From Pseudomonas mandelii (GTDB lineage Bacteria; Pseudomonadota; Gammaproteobacteria; Pseudomonadales; Pseudomonadaceae): a stretch of 64,000 bases of DNA. Made by a program: the position numbers and the translations under genes. Under the pieces are notes generated by a model. That model saw only the letters and a program-made list of their open reading frames with translations, had not been told where the DNA came from and made no database searches. The DNA lies in assembly GCF_900106065.1 (NCBI RefSeq), contig NZ_LT629796.1, positions 2,938,501-3,002,500 of the forward strand, given 5' to 3'. Positions within the stretch are counted from its first letter, which is position 1; the number at the start of each line of letters is the position of its first letter. Positions 1 through 9,310 of the stretch are shown piece after piece.

Positions 1-335
1 TGGTAAAACGCCGTGGACGACACCGGAAAGCGCATGCCGCCCAGTTCGGCGACGATGCCATCGGTCCCGTTGAACGCTTGGGAACGCAGACGGCCACCCA
101 TTTTCGAAGCTTCGTAGACGACGGGTTTGAGGCCCAGTTTCATCAGCTCATAAGCTGCCACCAGACCGGCGATACCTGCGCCAACAATCGCCACTTCGGC
201 ACCATGATTGTGTGCCGGAATGCTGCCCAGGCCGGCCGGGTGTTCGATCCAGTCGTCAAAGCCGAAAGGAAAGTCCGGGCCGAAAATGGTGACTGGTTTT
301 TTACCGTCTGCAGGATGGCGATTGTTCTTGTTCAT
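1..335 (-). CDS. davB: Lysine 2-monooxygenase-like flavin amine oxidase (5' part)
   Basis: Only the first 111 codons are in the window; the gene continues past position 1. The N-terminal half carries a Rossmann FAD-binding motif (VAIVGAGIAGLVAAYELMKL) followed by a YEAS acidic turn and a GGRLRS motif, as in flavin monoamine oxidases. The start MNKNNRHPADGKK and the segment ELGGMRFPVSSTAFY resemble, from memory, Pseudomonas DavB, which oxidatively decarboxylates L-lysine to 5-aminovaleramide in the 5-aminovalerate route. A Shine-Dalgarno AAGG lies just upstream of the ATG at 335. An Lrp/AsnC regulator gene lies upstream on the same strand. Tryptophan 2-monooxygenase is a related alternative. 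Confidence 0.8.
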   Translation of the reverse strand, partial: MNKNNRHPADGKKPVTIFGPDFPFGFDDWIEHPAGLGSIPAHNHGAEVAIVGAGIAGLVAAYELMKLGLKPVVYEASKMGGRLRSQAFNGTDGIVAELGGMRFPVSSTAFY

Positions 336-495
336 GACTGACCTTACTGGCGACCCGACGCGAAATGCGCATCTGAGTATAGGAAAAGATGGCAGCCATT
401 CTAGAGAGCGTAGAACACGTTAATAAGACGCAATGTGTCGTCGTTCTGCTAATTTTTTAGTCACTATGACGACAAACTACTACACATTGACCAAT

Positions 496-521
496 GTGGA
501 AGCGAGCCTGCTCGCGATGAG
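496..521. repeat. Single REP element
   Basis: The sequence gtggaagcgagcctgctcgcgatg is the common Pseudomonas REP half-site GCGAGCcTGCTCGC with its GTGGGAGC-like flank. It lies in the 205-bp gap between the Lrp/AsnC gene and davB. No inverted partner is seen nearby. Confidence 0.75.
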
Positions 522-540
522 GCCCTCAAGACGCTGCAAA

Positions 541-1002
541 TCAAACCGGCTGCCCCCGATCAATCTTGCTGCTCAAGATGATCGAAGTCGTCGTCTTCTC
601 CACCCCATCCACACTGCCAATCTGATCCAGCAACTGATCCAGCTGCTCCGGCGATTCCGTGCGAAGCCACGCCACGTAGTCAAACTCGCCACTCACCGCA
701 CACAACTGCTGCACCTGGGCCATGGCACTGAGCCGGCGCAGCACTTCCTTGCCCGAGCGCGGTTGCACCGTGATCCCGACGTACGCCTGCAATCCACCGT
801 CCACCACCCGTTGGCCCAAACGCACGCCGTAACCGGTGATGACTTTTGCCTTTTCCAGCCGTGCCAGACGAGAAGTCACCGTGGTCCGTGCGATTCCCAA
901 CTGGCGAGCGAGCATGGCCACGCTTTCACGGGCGTTGATCTGCAAGGCCGAGATCAGTTGGCGGTCGATTTCGTCAAGAACGGGTGGGCGGGTGTCAGGC
1001 AA
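541..1002 (-). CDS. Lrp/AsnC family transcriptional regulator
   Basis: A 153-residue protein. An AsnC-type helix-turn-helix (residues about 5-60, with ARQLGIARTTVTSRLARLEK as recognition region) is followed by the RAM/AsnC ligand-binding domain (GLQAYVGITVQPRSG to the C-terminus). The TTG at 1002 is chosen because GGAG lies about 9 bases upstream and the protein then has the normal family length; reading back to position 1107 adds 35 unlike residues. It precedes davB on the same strand, 205 bp away, so local control of lysine catabolism is a reasonable inference. It could equally be a global Lrp paralogue. Confidence 0.85.
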   Translation of the reverse strand: MPDTRPPVLDEIDRQLISALQINARESVAMLARQLGIARTTVTSRLARLEKAKVITGYGVRLGQRVVDGGLQAYVGITVQPRSGKEVLRRLSAMAQVQQLCAVSGEFDYVAWLRTESPEQLDQLLDQIGSVDGVEKTTTSIILSSKIDRGQPV

Positions 1003-1158
1003 GGGTCGTCTCCAGCAACACAAATCAGTGGGCTGGCATGTTACAGCACGGCTGGCACGGCGGATGTCAGAGAACGTCAGACGCCGCGCGGAAGACAGGA
1101 TGGACACCAGCTGTCAGTCATAGTCGAATGAGAAATCGAGGGATGCGAGGTGATCAAA

Positions 1159-1836
1159 ATGACAAAGAACATGCCTCCCGCTGTCCGGGATCACGCAGTG
1201 CAGATTGCCAATCACGAAATGGGTCACTACGTCGTTGCCCGAGTCTTGGGGTTTGAAACGGGTGATGTGAGCCTGACAGTGACCATGGACTTGAGGCATC
1301 AAGCGGGTGCTTCCATTACCTTGGCGCGTTCAATTACGACGATTGAGGCAATGAAGGAGCATCTGCAAGCCCGAATGATGGTTCTCTTTGCGGGCGCCAT
1401 GGCGCAGTCATTGACTTCAAAGCGTTCGCCCGGCAAACGCGTCGATAAGCCGAAAGCGGCCGCCATCCTGAGGGGAGAACTTGGGGCAGAACAGGACTAC
1501 GCAAAAATAAGGGAATTACGGCACTTACTGCGCAACATCACCTATCCCGAGACGGATCCGGCTTCGTCTGAACGCGTAACGGCCGAGCTGAAAGAGATTA
1601 CGGATCGTCTGTGGTTACGGACTCAAACAGTCGTTGAGCAGTTGGCCGATACGATTATTGGGTTGGGCGAAGCGTTGGTAGATGGCATGGGTATCGTGGA
1701 GCAATGGGGGCGGTCGGCGGATACGTATGAGGGTGTTTTGACGAGGGAGGGGCTTGAGCGGATGGGGTTGGTGCGGGCGATTCCGGGGTTGCGCGTTGGG
1801 GCTGGCAACGATGGTGCCGATTCGCACAGGGAGTAA
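1159..1836 (+). CDS. Stand-alone M41 (FtsH peptidase-like) metalloprotease-related protein
   Basis: A 225-residue protein with an HExxH zinc motif, HEMGH, at residues 19-23 in the context NHEMGHYVVARVLGF, closely resembling the HEAGHAVVA site of FtsH. Further on, LFAGAMAQSL (about 76-85) matches the LLGGRAAEEL helix of M41, and GAEQDYAKIREL (109-120) matches the GASNDLxRAT segment whose Asp is the third zinc ligand, here D113. There is no AAA+ ATPase domain and no membrane segment. The ATG at 1159 follows GAGG with 8-base spacing; an in-frame GTG at 1150 lies inside that Shine-Dalgarno and is less likely. The substrate is unknown. Proteolytic activity is inferred from motifs only. Confidence 0.7.
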   Translation: MTKNMPPAVRDHAVQIANHEMGHYVVARVLGFETGDVSLTVTMDLRHQAGASITLARSITTIEAMKEHLQARMMVLFAGAMAQSLTSKRSPGKRVDKPKAAAILRGELGAEQDYAKIRELRHLLRNITYPETDPASSERVTAELKEITDRLWLRTQTVVEQLADTIIGLGEALVDGMGIVEQWGRSADTYEGVLTREGLERMGLVRAIPGLRVGAGNDGADSHRE

Positions 1837-1874
1837 CTTCCGGGCGCGCATTGCACGCTCGGTCACGACTGGAA

Positions 1875-1899
1875 GCCCCGAATAATCGGGGCGTCTTTC
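1875..1899 (+). terminator. Intrinsic terminator after the M41-like gene
   Basis: A 7-bp stem GCCCCGA-ATAA-TCGGGGC followed by gtctttc. It sits between two convergent genes and favours the plus strand, although the T-tract is short. Confidence 0.6.
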
Positions 1900-1915
1900 A
1901 GTGGGATAGTGCGCG

Positions 1916-2224
1916 CTACTCCTCTGATTCCGTCGCGGTCCGAGCCGGTCTCGGCGTTAGCACCTTCACCACATCATCAATCACCGCCTTACCCATCGCC
2001 GTCAGATAGTGCGCGGCCCAGGCGTGGCGGTCAGTGTCTCTTGCGTAGGCAGCGTCCTCGGCAAATGATTTTGCGAGGAACAGCAGATCGGAGGCTTGTG
2101 ACAATGCATCAACGATGGGGACACCGGCGCGGACGTTGAACAACGCCTGATCCGAGCAGTAGATGAGTGGGGTGAAACCGATGGTTTTCAGGTCTGAAAT
2201 TGCGGATGGATTTATTTTATTCAC
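1916..2224 (-). CDS. DUF3077 family protein
   Basis: A 102-residue protein. The core LFNVRAGVPIVDALSQASDLL, then HAWAAHYLTAMGKAVIDDV, fits the DUF3077 family of small Pseudomonas proteins of unknown function; I recognise the pattern but cannot verify it here. It starts with GTG at 2224, preceded by an excellent AGGAG at 7-base spacing. It is likely soluble and mostly helical. The gene has an unusually structured 5' leader that could hide the ribosome site (see 2232-2284). Converges with the M41-like gene. Confidence 0.75.
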   Translation of the reverse strand: MNKINPSAISDLKTIGFTPLIYCSDQALFNVRAGVPIVDALSQASDLLFLAKSFAEDAAYARDTDRHAWAAHYLTAMGKAVIDDVVKVLTPRPARTATESEE

Positions 2225-2231
2225 GATATAA

Positions 2232-2284
2232 CTCCTAGGTTCGAGGAGCTGCCACTTTCGTTACCACACGAAAGGGTGGCAGCT
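2232..2284 (-). promoter_or_regulatory. Structured 5' leader of the DUF3077 gene with sequestered Shine-Dalgarno
   Basis: Reading the minus strand, AGCTGCCA (2284-2277), a GG-position bulge, CTTTCG, an 8-base loop, CGAAAG and TGGCAGCT (2254-2247) form a 14-bp stem-loop. Immediately downstream CTCCT (2248-2244) can pair with the Shine-Dalgarno AGGAG (2236-2232) across a 7-base loop. Bases 2247-2248 are used in both structures, so the two hairpins compete by two base pairs. This would allow translational control of the GTG start at 2224. The pairing is visible; the regulatory role is inferred. Confidence 0.55.
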
Positions 2285-2672
2285 GTACGCAGGGTGGTAA
2301 ACCGGGAACCAAGGAAACCGGCACGCCCGAAGGCGTCCCACGCACAGCTGCCATATCGAGATCACAGGCATAAAAAACTGCCTATCTTCGTGATGAGTGC
2401 ACTGTTGCGCTGGTTCACCGGGTTACCACACCCGATCGCTGCATTTGCAGCGACGTCCGGAGAGTATCCCGTCGAAGAGAACGCCAACAAGGCGGCAAAG
2501 TGCCCAAACGCACCCATTACGCAATTCTCGGAGTTTGCCTACAACCTTGGCAGACGTCATCCGATAACCTCACGTCAGCGCAAAATATAACCTAGACGGC
2601 AGACAGGAAAAAACGCATGTCCCGCCGCGGAGCAGCGCACAGGACGCGACCCGAGCCCCGACAGGATGACTG
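2285..2672. other. Non-coding stretch with further inverted repeats
   Basis: No convincing gene. The minus strand, upstream of the DUF3077 leader, contains a UUCG-capped hairpin ACGCC-TTCG-GGCGT (2336-2323) and a short stem AGGCA/TGCCT (2366-2383). The plus strand between about 2590 and 2672 must carry the promoter of the small membrane protein gene, but no clear -35/-10 pair stands out. A 104-codon open frame on the plus strand here lacks a ribosome site and runs through the hairpins. Confidence 0.5.
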
Positions 2673-2867
2673 ATGCTACAAAATGACCGCAAAAATCTGG
2701 AGCTCGATAAGCTTCAAGTCGAAATCCGGAGATTCATTGCTGAAACCCGCAAGTTTATGGCGGTAGAAAGCAAGCTTAGGCAGGAGGCTTTTTGGTATCC
2801 GTTCGCAGTAGGCGCCGGTCTAGTGACCGCCGTTGTCGCCGCCGTCGGATTGTGGTTCAAGCTTTAA
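2673..2867 (+). CDS. Small single-pass membrane protein
   Basis: A 64-residue protein. Residues 1-40 are charged and likely helical or coiled coil (KNLELDKLQVEIRRFIAETR), and residues 42-62 form one membrane helix (YPFAVGAGLVTAVVAAVGLW), ending at KL. AGGATG lies a few bases before the ATG. Function unknown. The C-terminal half resembles that of the next small gene, PF-(4 residues)-L-type membrane segment, so the two look like diverged copies. Found in an accessory patch next to a tRNA gene. Confidence 0.65.
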   Translation: MLQNDRKNLELDKLQVEIRRFIAETRKFMAVESKLRQEAFWYPFAVGAGLVTAVVAAVGLWFKL

Positions 2868-2992
2868 AATCGCTAACACACGGAAGCGACCAATGATCTG
2901 AGGTGCTTGAGTTTTACCGCTTGGCAGCCCACCTTATCTAACAAGGGTTAGCGCATTAGGCGTGACTCGTGATCCCTGCAGGAAGACGCAGT

Positions 2993-3178
2993 ATGTCCAC
3001 ACCTCCTACGATTCAAGCCAGCATTGAACAGTTACACCGTGACGTGGCCGCCTTGGCCGAAGACATGCGTAGCCCATCCCCCATCGCGACCCGAGCAATC
3101 CTACTGCCGTTTGGACTCGGTGCCGCGCTGGCGCTCGTGACTATTGTTGCTGTTGCCTTGGTGGTTCGGCTGGTCTGA
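2993..3178 (+). CDS. Small single-pass membrane protein
   Basis: A 61-residue protein beginning MSTPPTIQASIEQLHRDVAA. A polar helical N-terminal half is followed by a membrane helix LPFGLGAALALVTIVAVALV and a short RLV tail. The ATG at 2993 follows AGGAAG at 8-base spacing; a GTG at 2969 is in frame but has no ribosome site. Membrane segment alignment with the preceding 64-residue protein (PFAVGAGL against PFGLGAAL) suggests common origin. Function unknown. The terminator at 3212-3229 would end its transcript. Confidence 0.65.
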   Translation: MSTPPTIQASIEQLHRDVAALAEDMRSPSPIATRAILLPFGLGAALALVTIVAVALVVRLV

Positions 3179-3203
3179 TCTCTTAGGCCAAACGTTAGTC
3201 GCA

Positions 3204-3238
3204 GAAAAAAAGCCGCGCATTTGCGCGGCTTTCGTGTT
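3204..3238. terminator. Terminator copy 1 (duplicated tRNA terminator)
   Basis: A 7-bp stem GCCGCGC-ATTT-GCGCGGC at 3212-3229, with A-rich sequence before and tttcgtgttt after, so it can work in both directions. Nearly the same hairpin follows the real tRNA at 3473-3490, and the similarity continues into tRNA-like sequence. Confidence 0.8.
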
Positions 3239-3281
3239 TGGTGGGTCCACACGGAGGAATCGTGGACCAAAGGATTATGAG
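3239..3281 (-). pseudogene. Partial duplicate of the tRNA-Ile2 3' half
   Basis: This 43-bp stretch matches the 3' half of the tRNA gene at 3500-3543: CCA end, most of the T arm, variable loop and the 3' side of the anticodon arm including CAT. There is one substitution in the acceptor stem and several changes plus a 2-base loss in the T loop. The match ends abruptly before the D arm, so no complete tRNA can form. It looks like an attachment-site duplicate left by an element that used this tRNA, or a local tandem duplication. Confidence 0.75.
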
Positions 3282-3462
3282 CAGGGCTATATTGCTAGGG
3301 CAGAAACGAAAAAAGACGCCATAGGCGTCTTCTTCGATTTGGTAAAGCAGATCCGGACACCACTTGCGAACCGCGTTGCGCAGTTACGGCTTTCGCCGCT
3401 GGGAAGCGCTCAATCTCATCCGGTCAGTCGCTTCGATAGCACTATTGACGTGATTCGTTAAA
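3282..3462. other. Spacer between duplicate and real tRNA, with a hairpin
   Basis: A hairpin GACGCC-ATA-GGCGTC lies at 3315-3329, flanked by six A residues on one side and ttcttc on the other, so it resembles a further small terminator. No gene, integrase remnant or recognisable recombination module is seen in the remainder. Confidence 0.5.
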
Positions 3463-3490
3463 TCAAAAGAAAGCCGCGCATCAGCGCGGC
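3463..3490 (-). terminator. Intrinsic terminator of tRNA-Ile2
   Basis: On the minus strand, directly after the CCA end, GCCGCGC-TGAT-GCGCGGC (3490-3473) is followed by TTTCTTTT. This is a strong terminator for the rmcA/tRNA direction. Confidence 0.85.
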
Positions 3491-3499
3491 TTTCTTGTT

Positions 3500-3576
3500 T
3501 GGTGGGCCCACACGGATTTGAACCGTGGACCAAAGGATTATGAGTCCTCTGCTCTAACCAACTGAGCTATAGGCCC
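3500..3576 (-). tRNA. tRNA-Ile2 (anticodon CAT)
   Basis: A 77-base tRNA with encoded CCA. The acceptor stem GGGCCTA/TGGGCCC, D arm GCTC-AGTTGGTTA-GAGC, anticodon loop CTCATAA, and T arm CACGG-TTCAAAT-CCGTG all fold. The CAT anticodon is shared with methionine tRNAs, but the acceptor and anticodon stems (GAGGA/TCCTT) fit the isoleucine tRNA whose C34 is converted to lysidine by TilS to read AUA. Elongator tRNA-Met is the alternative; a TilS-dependence test would decide. It lies 15 bp after the rmcA stop codon on the same strand. Confidence 0.85.
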
Positions 3577-3591
3577 TCAGTAGGCCGCGGA

Positions 3592-6500
3592 TTATAGCGA
3601 TGGTTTCTCGGCTGTGCTATCCGAAAAATCCGATACGGCTATACGAAGAAACGTCGCGGCGAATTCGTCGGGGGGAAGCGGCAGGCTGACGATGTAGCCC
3701 TGGATCTGTTCACAGCCTTCTTCGGCGAGGAATTGTTGCTGTGCGAGGGTCTCGACGCCCTCCGCAATGACGGTGAATTGCATGCTGCGGCCCAAGGCGA
3801 TGATGGCGCGAACAATGGCTGCATCGTGGGGATCGTCAGGCAGGCCGCGGACGAAGGACTGGTCGATCTTGAGGATGTCCAGTGGCAGGCGCTTGAGGTA
3901 GCTCAGAGACGAGTAGCCGGTCCCGAAGTCGTCGATGGCCAATTGCACGCCCAGGTGTTTGAGTTGGTGTAGCACTGCCAGTGCTTCTTCGGCCTGGCTC
4001 ATGATGAAGTTTTCGGTAATTTCCAGTTGCAGTAAACCGGGCGCCAGGCCGTTGTCTTTGAGCAGTTGCTCAATCCGTCCGAGCAGGTTCGGCTGACGCA
4101 ATTGAGCACCTGCGAGATTGACCGAGAGGGGGCCGAGGCACTCGTAGACCTGATTCCACTCGTTCATCTGTCGGCAGGCTGTCTCCAGCACCCAGTCGCC
4201 GATTTGCAGGATCATGCCGTTTTCTTCCGCCAAGGGAATGAAGTGTTCCGGCGGCACCGAGCCGAAGGTCGGATGTTGCCAGCGGATGAGCGCTTCGGCG
4301 CCGACCAGTCGATGGTCGGCGAGGCTGATTTTCGGTTGGTAATAGAGAAACAGCTCATTGCGCTCGATGGCGCGGCGCAATTCATGTTCCAGCGCCACGC
4401 GTTCGCTGGCCTGGGCGGTGAGGTCGCGGGTGTAGCTTTCCACCCGGTTGCGGCCCTTGGCCTTGGAGCGATACATCGCCGCATCGGCGTTTTTGACCAG
4501 CGTGGCGACATCGCAGCCATCCTTTGGGTACAGGCTGGTGCCGATGCTGGCGCTGATGAAAAACTCGTGTTCGCCGGCCTGAAAAGGGGCGGCGAAGCAA
4601 TTGAGCAGCTTGGTGGCGATGTTGTCGGCGTCACTGGATTGTTGCAGGCCGGGCAGCAGGATGATGAATTCGTCGCCCCCCAGGCGCGCGACGGTATCGA
4701 TGTCGCGCAGCTGCTCTTTGAGGCGCACGGCAATGCCTTTGAGCAGCAGGTCGCCCACCGGATGGCCAAGGCTGTCGTTGATGTGTTTAAAGCGATCCAG
4801 GTCGAGGAACAGCACCGCGCCCTGGCCACCGTTTTCCTGTTGGGTATTGAGTGCGGTCAGCAGTCGGCTCTCGAACAGCGTACGGTTTGGCAGGCCGGTC
4901 AGCGGATCGTGGTGCGCCTGGTAGTCGAGTTTGGCCTGCGCGTGTTTGAGGCTGGAAATGTCCGCGAACACCGCCACGAAGTGGGTGATGAATTTTTCCC
5001 GGTTACGCACGGCGCTGATGGTCAGCCAGCTCGGGTAGAGCTCGCCATTCTTGCGTCGGTTGGAAATCTCGCCTTGCCAGTGACCTTCGTCCGTCAGCTG
5101 ATGCCACATCGCCGCATAGAACGCGCTGTCGTGAAGCCCCGAGGCGAGCAAGCGAGGGGTGTGGCCGAGTGCTTCGCTCTCGCTGTAACCGGTGATCTCG
5201 GTGAACGCTCGGTTGACCGCGCTGATGTGCTGTTGGGTGTCGGTGATCAACACGCCCTCGGCGGTGCTCTCGAACACTGTGGCGGCCTGTTGCAGTTTCT
5301 CCTGCATCAGGTGCCGCTCGGTGATGTCCCGGGCGATGGTCAGCATGCAGTCTTCGTCGCCGATCGGCAGCGGACGGCTTGAAACCTCGCAAAGGCGGAT
5401 CTGCCCGTCACTGCGGCGGATGTGGCAACTGAAGTCGCGGACGAAGCCATCCCGGTGCAGCAAGTCGAGCATCTGTTTGCGTTCATTGAGATTGACCCAT
5501 ATCCCCAGCTCCAGGGCTGAGCGATCCACGGACATCGCGCTGTTGAAGCCTGTGATGCGGCTGAAACCCTCGTTGACCTCCATTAGCAACCCGTCGCTCT
5601 GCCGCGACAGCAACAAGCCGTCCGGTGAGGCGTGGAAGGCCTTGGCGAATTTTTCTTCGGAGGTTTGCAGTTGCTGCTGGGTTTCCTTGAGCTGACTGAT
5701 ATCGCGCACCACGACGACCAGCGCAGGGGTCGTATCGAGATCGAAGGGCTCGGCGGAAATCAGACCGGTAAACACCTGGCCATTGCTGCGTCGAAAAGGC
5801 ATCTCCAGGTTGCGGATGCTGCCGGCTTGCAGGCGCTGCAGCAGGCCCGGCCCGACGCCGGGGATGCCCCAGATGTTGAGGTCGGTGGCGGTCTGGCCAA
5901 TGACATCTTCGGCCTTGAGACCAATTTGTTCTTCGAACGCGTTGTTGACTTCGAGCAGGCAGCCGTCGGACAGCCGCGCAATCACCAGGATGTCCGGGCA
6001 TTGCTGAAACACGGAGGCGAATTTTTGCTCGGAGAGTCTCAACGCTTCTTCCGTGCGCTTGGCGTCGCTGATGTCTATCATCAATCCGCGCATAACCGGC
6101 TCATGGCCATGCTCGATAAGACTGACGATATCGCGCACCCACAGGCAGCGGCCGTCGGCGGTGATAACGCGGTAATCGACGCTATGATCGCGCCCGGCCA
6201 GCACTTCGTGATCGCAGAATGTCTGGGCCCGGGTCAGGTCCGCAGGGTGGATGATGTTGCGCCAGAACCCCGGAATGAGCCAATGGGACAGGGGATAGCC
6301 AAGCAGTTCTTCGGCATGCGGAGACACGTAGCTGTAGGTGAAATCGCTGATCCGTGCTTCCCAGGCAATTGCGGAAAGGCTCTCCACCAGCCCGCGGTAA
6401 TGGTATTCACTGCTGCGCAGCTCTTGTTCGAGGTCGACCCGCCGGGCGATTTCCGAACTCAACCGGCGGTTAATCCGGATGACCACGGCCAGCGTGATCA

Positions 6501-7338
6501 TCAGAAACAGCAATCCGGGCAGGCCGTAAACCAGCAAGTCGGACCAGAAGGTTCGGTGATCCAGTACATTGCCCACCCAGTGTTCCTGAATGGCGCTGAT
6601 TTCACTTGAAGTCATGTCCGCCAGGACTTTGTCCAGAATCCCGACCAGTATCTTGTTGTCGGGGGGCACTGCCATCGCCAATTGATAGCGATAGGGCGTT
6701 TCGCCGCTGACATACAGGCCGTCGAGCTTGAGCTGACGCAGGCTCCAGACGCTGGAGGCGAGATCGCCCACGACCGCATCCACTTCATCGGTGGCCAACG
6801 CCTGCAAGGCTGAGCTGACATTGGGCATCGCCACCAGATTCAGGTCGGGGTGGTGCGTGCGCAACAGCTCATGGGGCGCATAGTTTTCCACCACAGCGAT
6901 CTTCAGCCCGTAGAGCTCTTCGAGCTTGCGCGGTTGGGGGCCTCCGACATGGGCGAGGATGACAATCGGAAAGTCCAGGTAGGGACGAGTGAATGACAGG
7001 TACGACTGGCGCTCCGGGGTCGACATGATGCCCGGCAAGACGTCCAGCTTGCCTTGCTTGGCCTGCTGCAGGACTTCGGTCCAGCTGATCGGTTCGATGG
7101 GCGTCAGTTTGACGGCCAGCCGTTGACGGATCACGTTGATGTAGTCCGCCGCCAGGCCCTGATAGCGGCCCTGGTCGTCACGAAATTCGAACGGCGGCCA
7201 GGACGCGTCGACACCCAGGCGCAAGTCCGGGTGAGCCGCCAGCCAGCTACGTTCTTCGTCGGTCAGAGTCAGCGCGCCAGCCGTTGCGGTCCAGGTCATC
7301 AGCGACAGCAAAAAAAGCACGGTCGGCAGTCTGGGCAT
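3592..7338 (-). CDS. rmcA: RmcA-like dual GGDEF/EAL c-di-GMP enzyme with periplasmic sensor
   Basis: A 1248-residue protein. After a signal/anchor segment (about 1-22) comes a periplasmic SBP_bac_3 domain (about 25-260), a membrane helix (LLFLMITLAVVIRINRRL), several PAS domains (about 310-790), a GGDEF domain with an intact LGGDEF active site, and an EAL domain from about residue 993 with EALIRW, SVNLAG, EITEN, DDFGTGYSSL, KIDQSFV and EGVET all intact. Both c-di-GMP synthesis and degradation are therefore possible. The architecture, length and position beside rpoD match P. aeruginosa RmcA, known to link redox state to c-di-GMP. The ATG at 7338 is chosen since it begins a signal peptide; reading further upstream enters the rpoD terminator. 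Confidence 0.88.
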   Translation of the reverse strand: MPRLPTVLFLLSLMTWTATAGALTLTDEERSWLAAHPDLRLGVDASWPPFEFRDDQGRYQGLAADYINVIRQRLAVKLTPIEPISWTEVLQQAKQGKLDVLPGIMSTPERQSYLSFTRPYLDFPIVILAHVGGPQPRKLEELYGLKIAVVENYAPHELLRTHHPDLNLVAMPNVSSALQALATDEVDAVVGDLASSVWSLRQLKLDGLYVSGETPYRYQLAMAVPPDNKILVGILDKVLADMTSSEISAIQEHWVGNVLDHRTFWSDLLVYGLPGLLFLMITLAVVIRINRRLSSEIARRVDLEQELRSSEYHYRGLVESLSAIAWEARISDFTYSYVSPHAEELLGYPLSHWLIPGFWRNIIHPADLTRAQTFCDHEVLAGRDHSVDYRVITADGRCLWVRDIVSLIEHGHEPVMRGLMIDISDAKRTEEALRLSEQKFASVFQQCPDILVIARLSDGCLLEVNNAFEEQIGLKAEDVIGQTATDLNIWGIPGVGPGLLQRLQAGSIRNLEMPFRRSNGQVFTGLISAEPFDLDTTPALVVVVRDISQLKETQQQLQTSEEKFAKAFHASPDGLLLSRQSDGLLMEVNEGFSRITGFNSAMSVDRSALELGIWVNLNERKQMLDLLHRDGFVRDFSCHIRRSDGQIRLCEVSSRPLPIGDEDCMLTIARDITERHLMQEKLQQAATVFESTAEGVLITDTQQHISAVNRAFTEITGYSESEALGHTPRLLASGLHDSAFYAAMWHQLTDEGHWQGEISNRRKNGELYPSWLTISAVRNREKFITHFVAVFADISSLKHAQAKLDYQAHHDPLTGLPNRTLFESRLLTALNTQQENGGQGAVLFLDLDRFKHINDSLGHPVGDLLLKGIAVRLKEQLRDIDTVARLGGDEFIILLPGLQQSSDADNIATKLLNCFAAPFQAGEHEFFISASIGTSLYPKDGCDVATLVKNADAAMYRSKAKGRNRVESYTRDLTAQASERVALEHELRRAIERNELFLYYQPKISLADHRLVGAEALIRWQHPTFGSVPPEHFIPLAEENGMILQIGDWVLETACRQMNEWNQVYECLGPLSVNLAGAQLRQPNLLGRIEQLLKDNGLAPGLLQLEITENFIMSQAEEALAVLHQLKHLGVQLAIDDFGTGYSSLSYLKRLPLDILKIDQSFVRGLPDDPHDAAIVRAIIALGRSMQFTVIAEGVETLAQQQFLAEEGCEQIQGYIVSLPLPPDEFAATFLRIAVSDFSDSTAEKPSL

Positions 7339-7427
7339 AACGGTCTCGTTATGGCTCGGGGAATGTTTCGAGTGTAGACGGGCAATTCGGCGGGGGGGAG
7401 GTACGGGGGATTTTATCTGTAGAAAGC

Positions 7428-7451
7428 AAAACCCCCGGCCTGGGCCGGGGG
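7428..7451 (-). terminator. Terminator of the rpsU-dnaG-rpoD operon
   Basis: On the minus strand CCCCCGGC-CCAG-GCCGGGGG (7451-7432) followed by TTTTGC, a few bases after the rpoD stop codon. Confidence 0.85.
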
Positions 7452-7459
7452 TTCTGTGA

Positions 7460-9310
<1,851 letters not shown>

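Noticed and set aside
2276..2590. A 104-codon plus-strand frame upstream of the small membrane proteins
   Set aside because: No ribosome site, odd composition, and it runs through the inverted repeats that belong to the opposite-strand leader.
3282..3462. A phage or integrase remnant between the tRNA copies
   Set aside because: Translations in both directions gave nothing resembling an integrase or phage gene; only hairpins could be supported.
3500..3576. Elongator tRNA-Met
   Set aside because: The CAT anticodon allows it, but the acceptor stem GGGCCTA and anticodon stem GAGGA/TCCTT fit the lysidine-modified isoleucine tRNA better; retained as an alternative only.
4066..5382. A 438-codon open frame on the plus strand
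   Set aside because: It lies antisense to rmcA, has no recognisable domain, and reflects the GC-rich third positions of the real gene.
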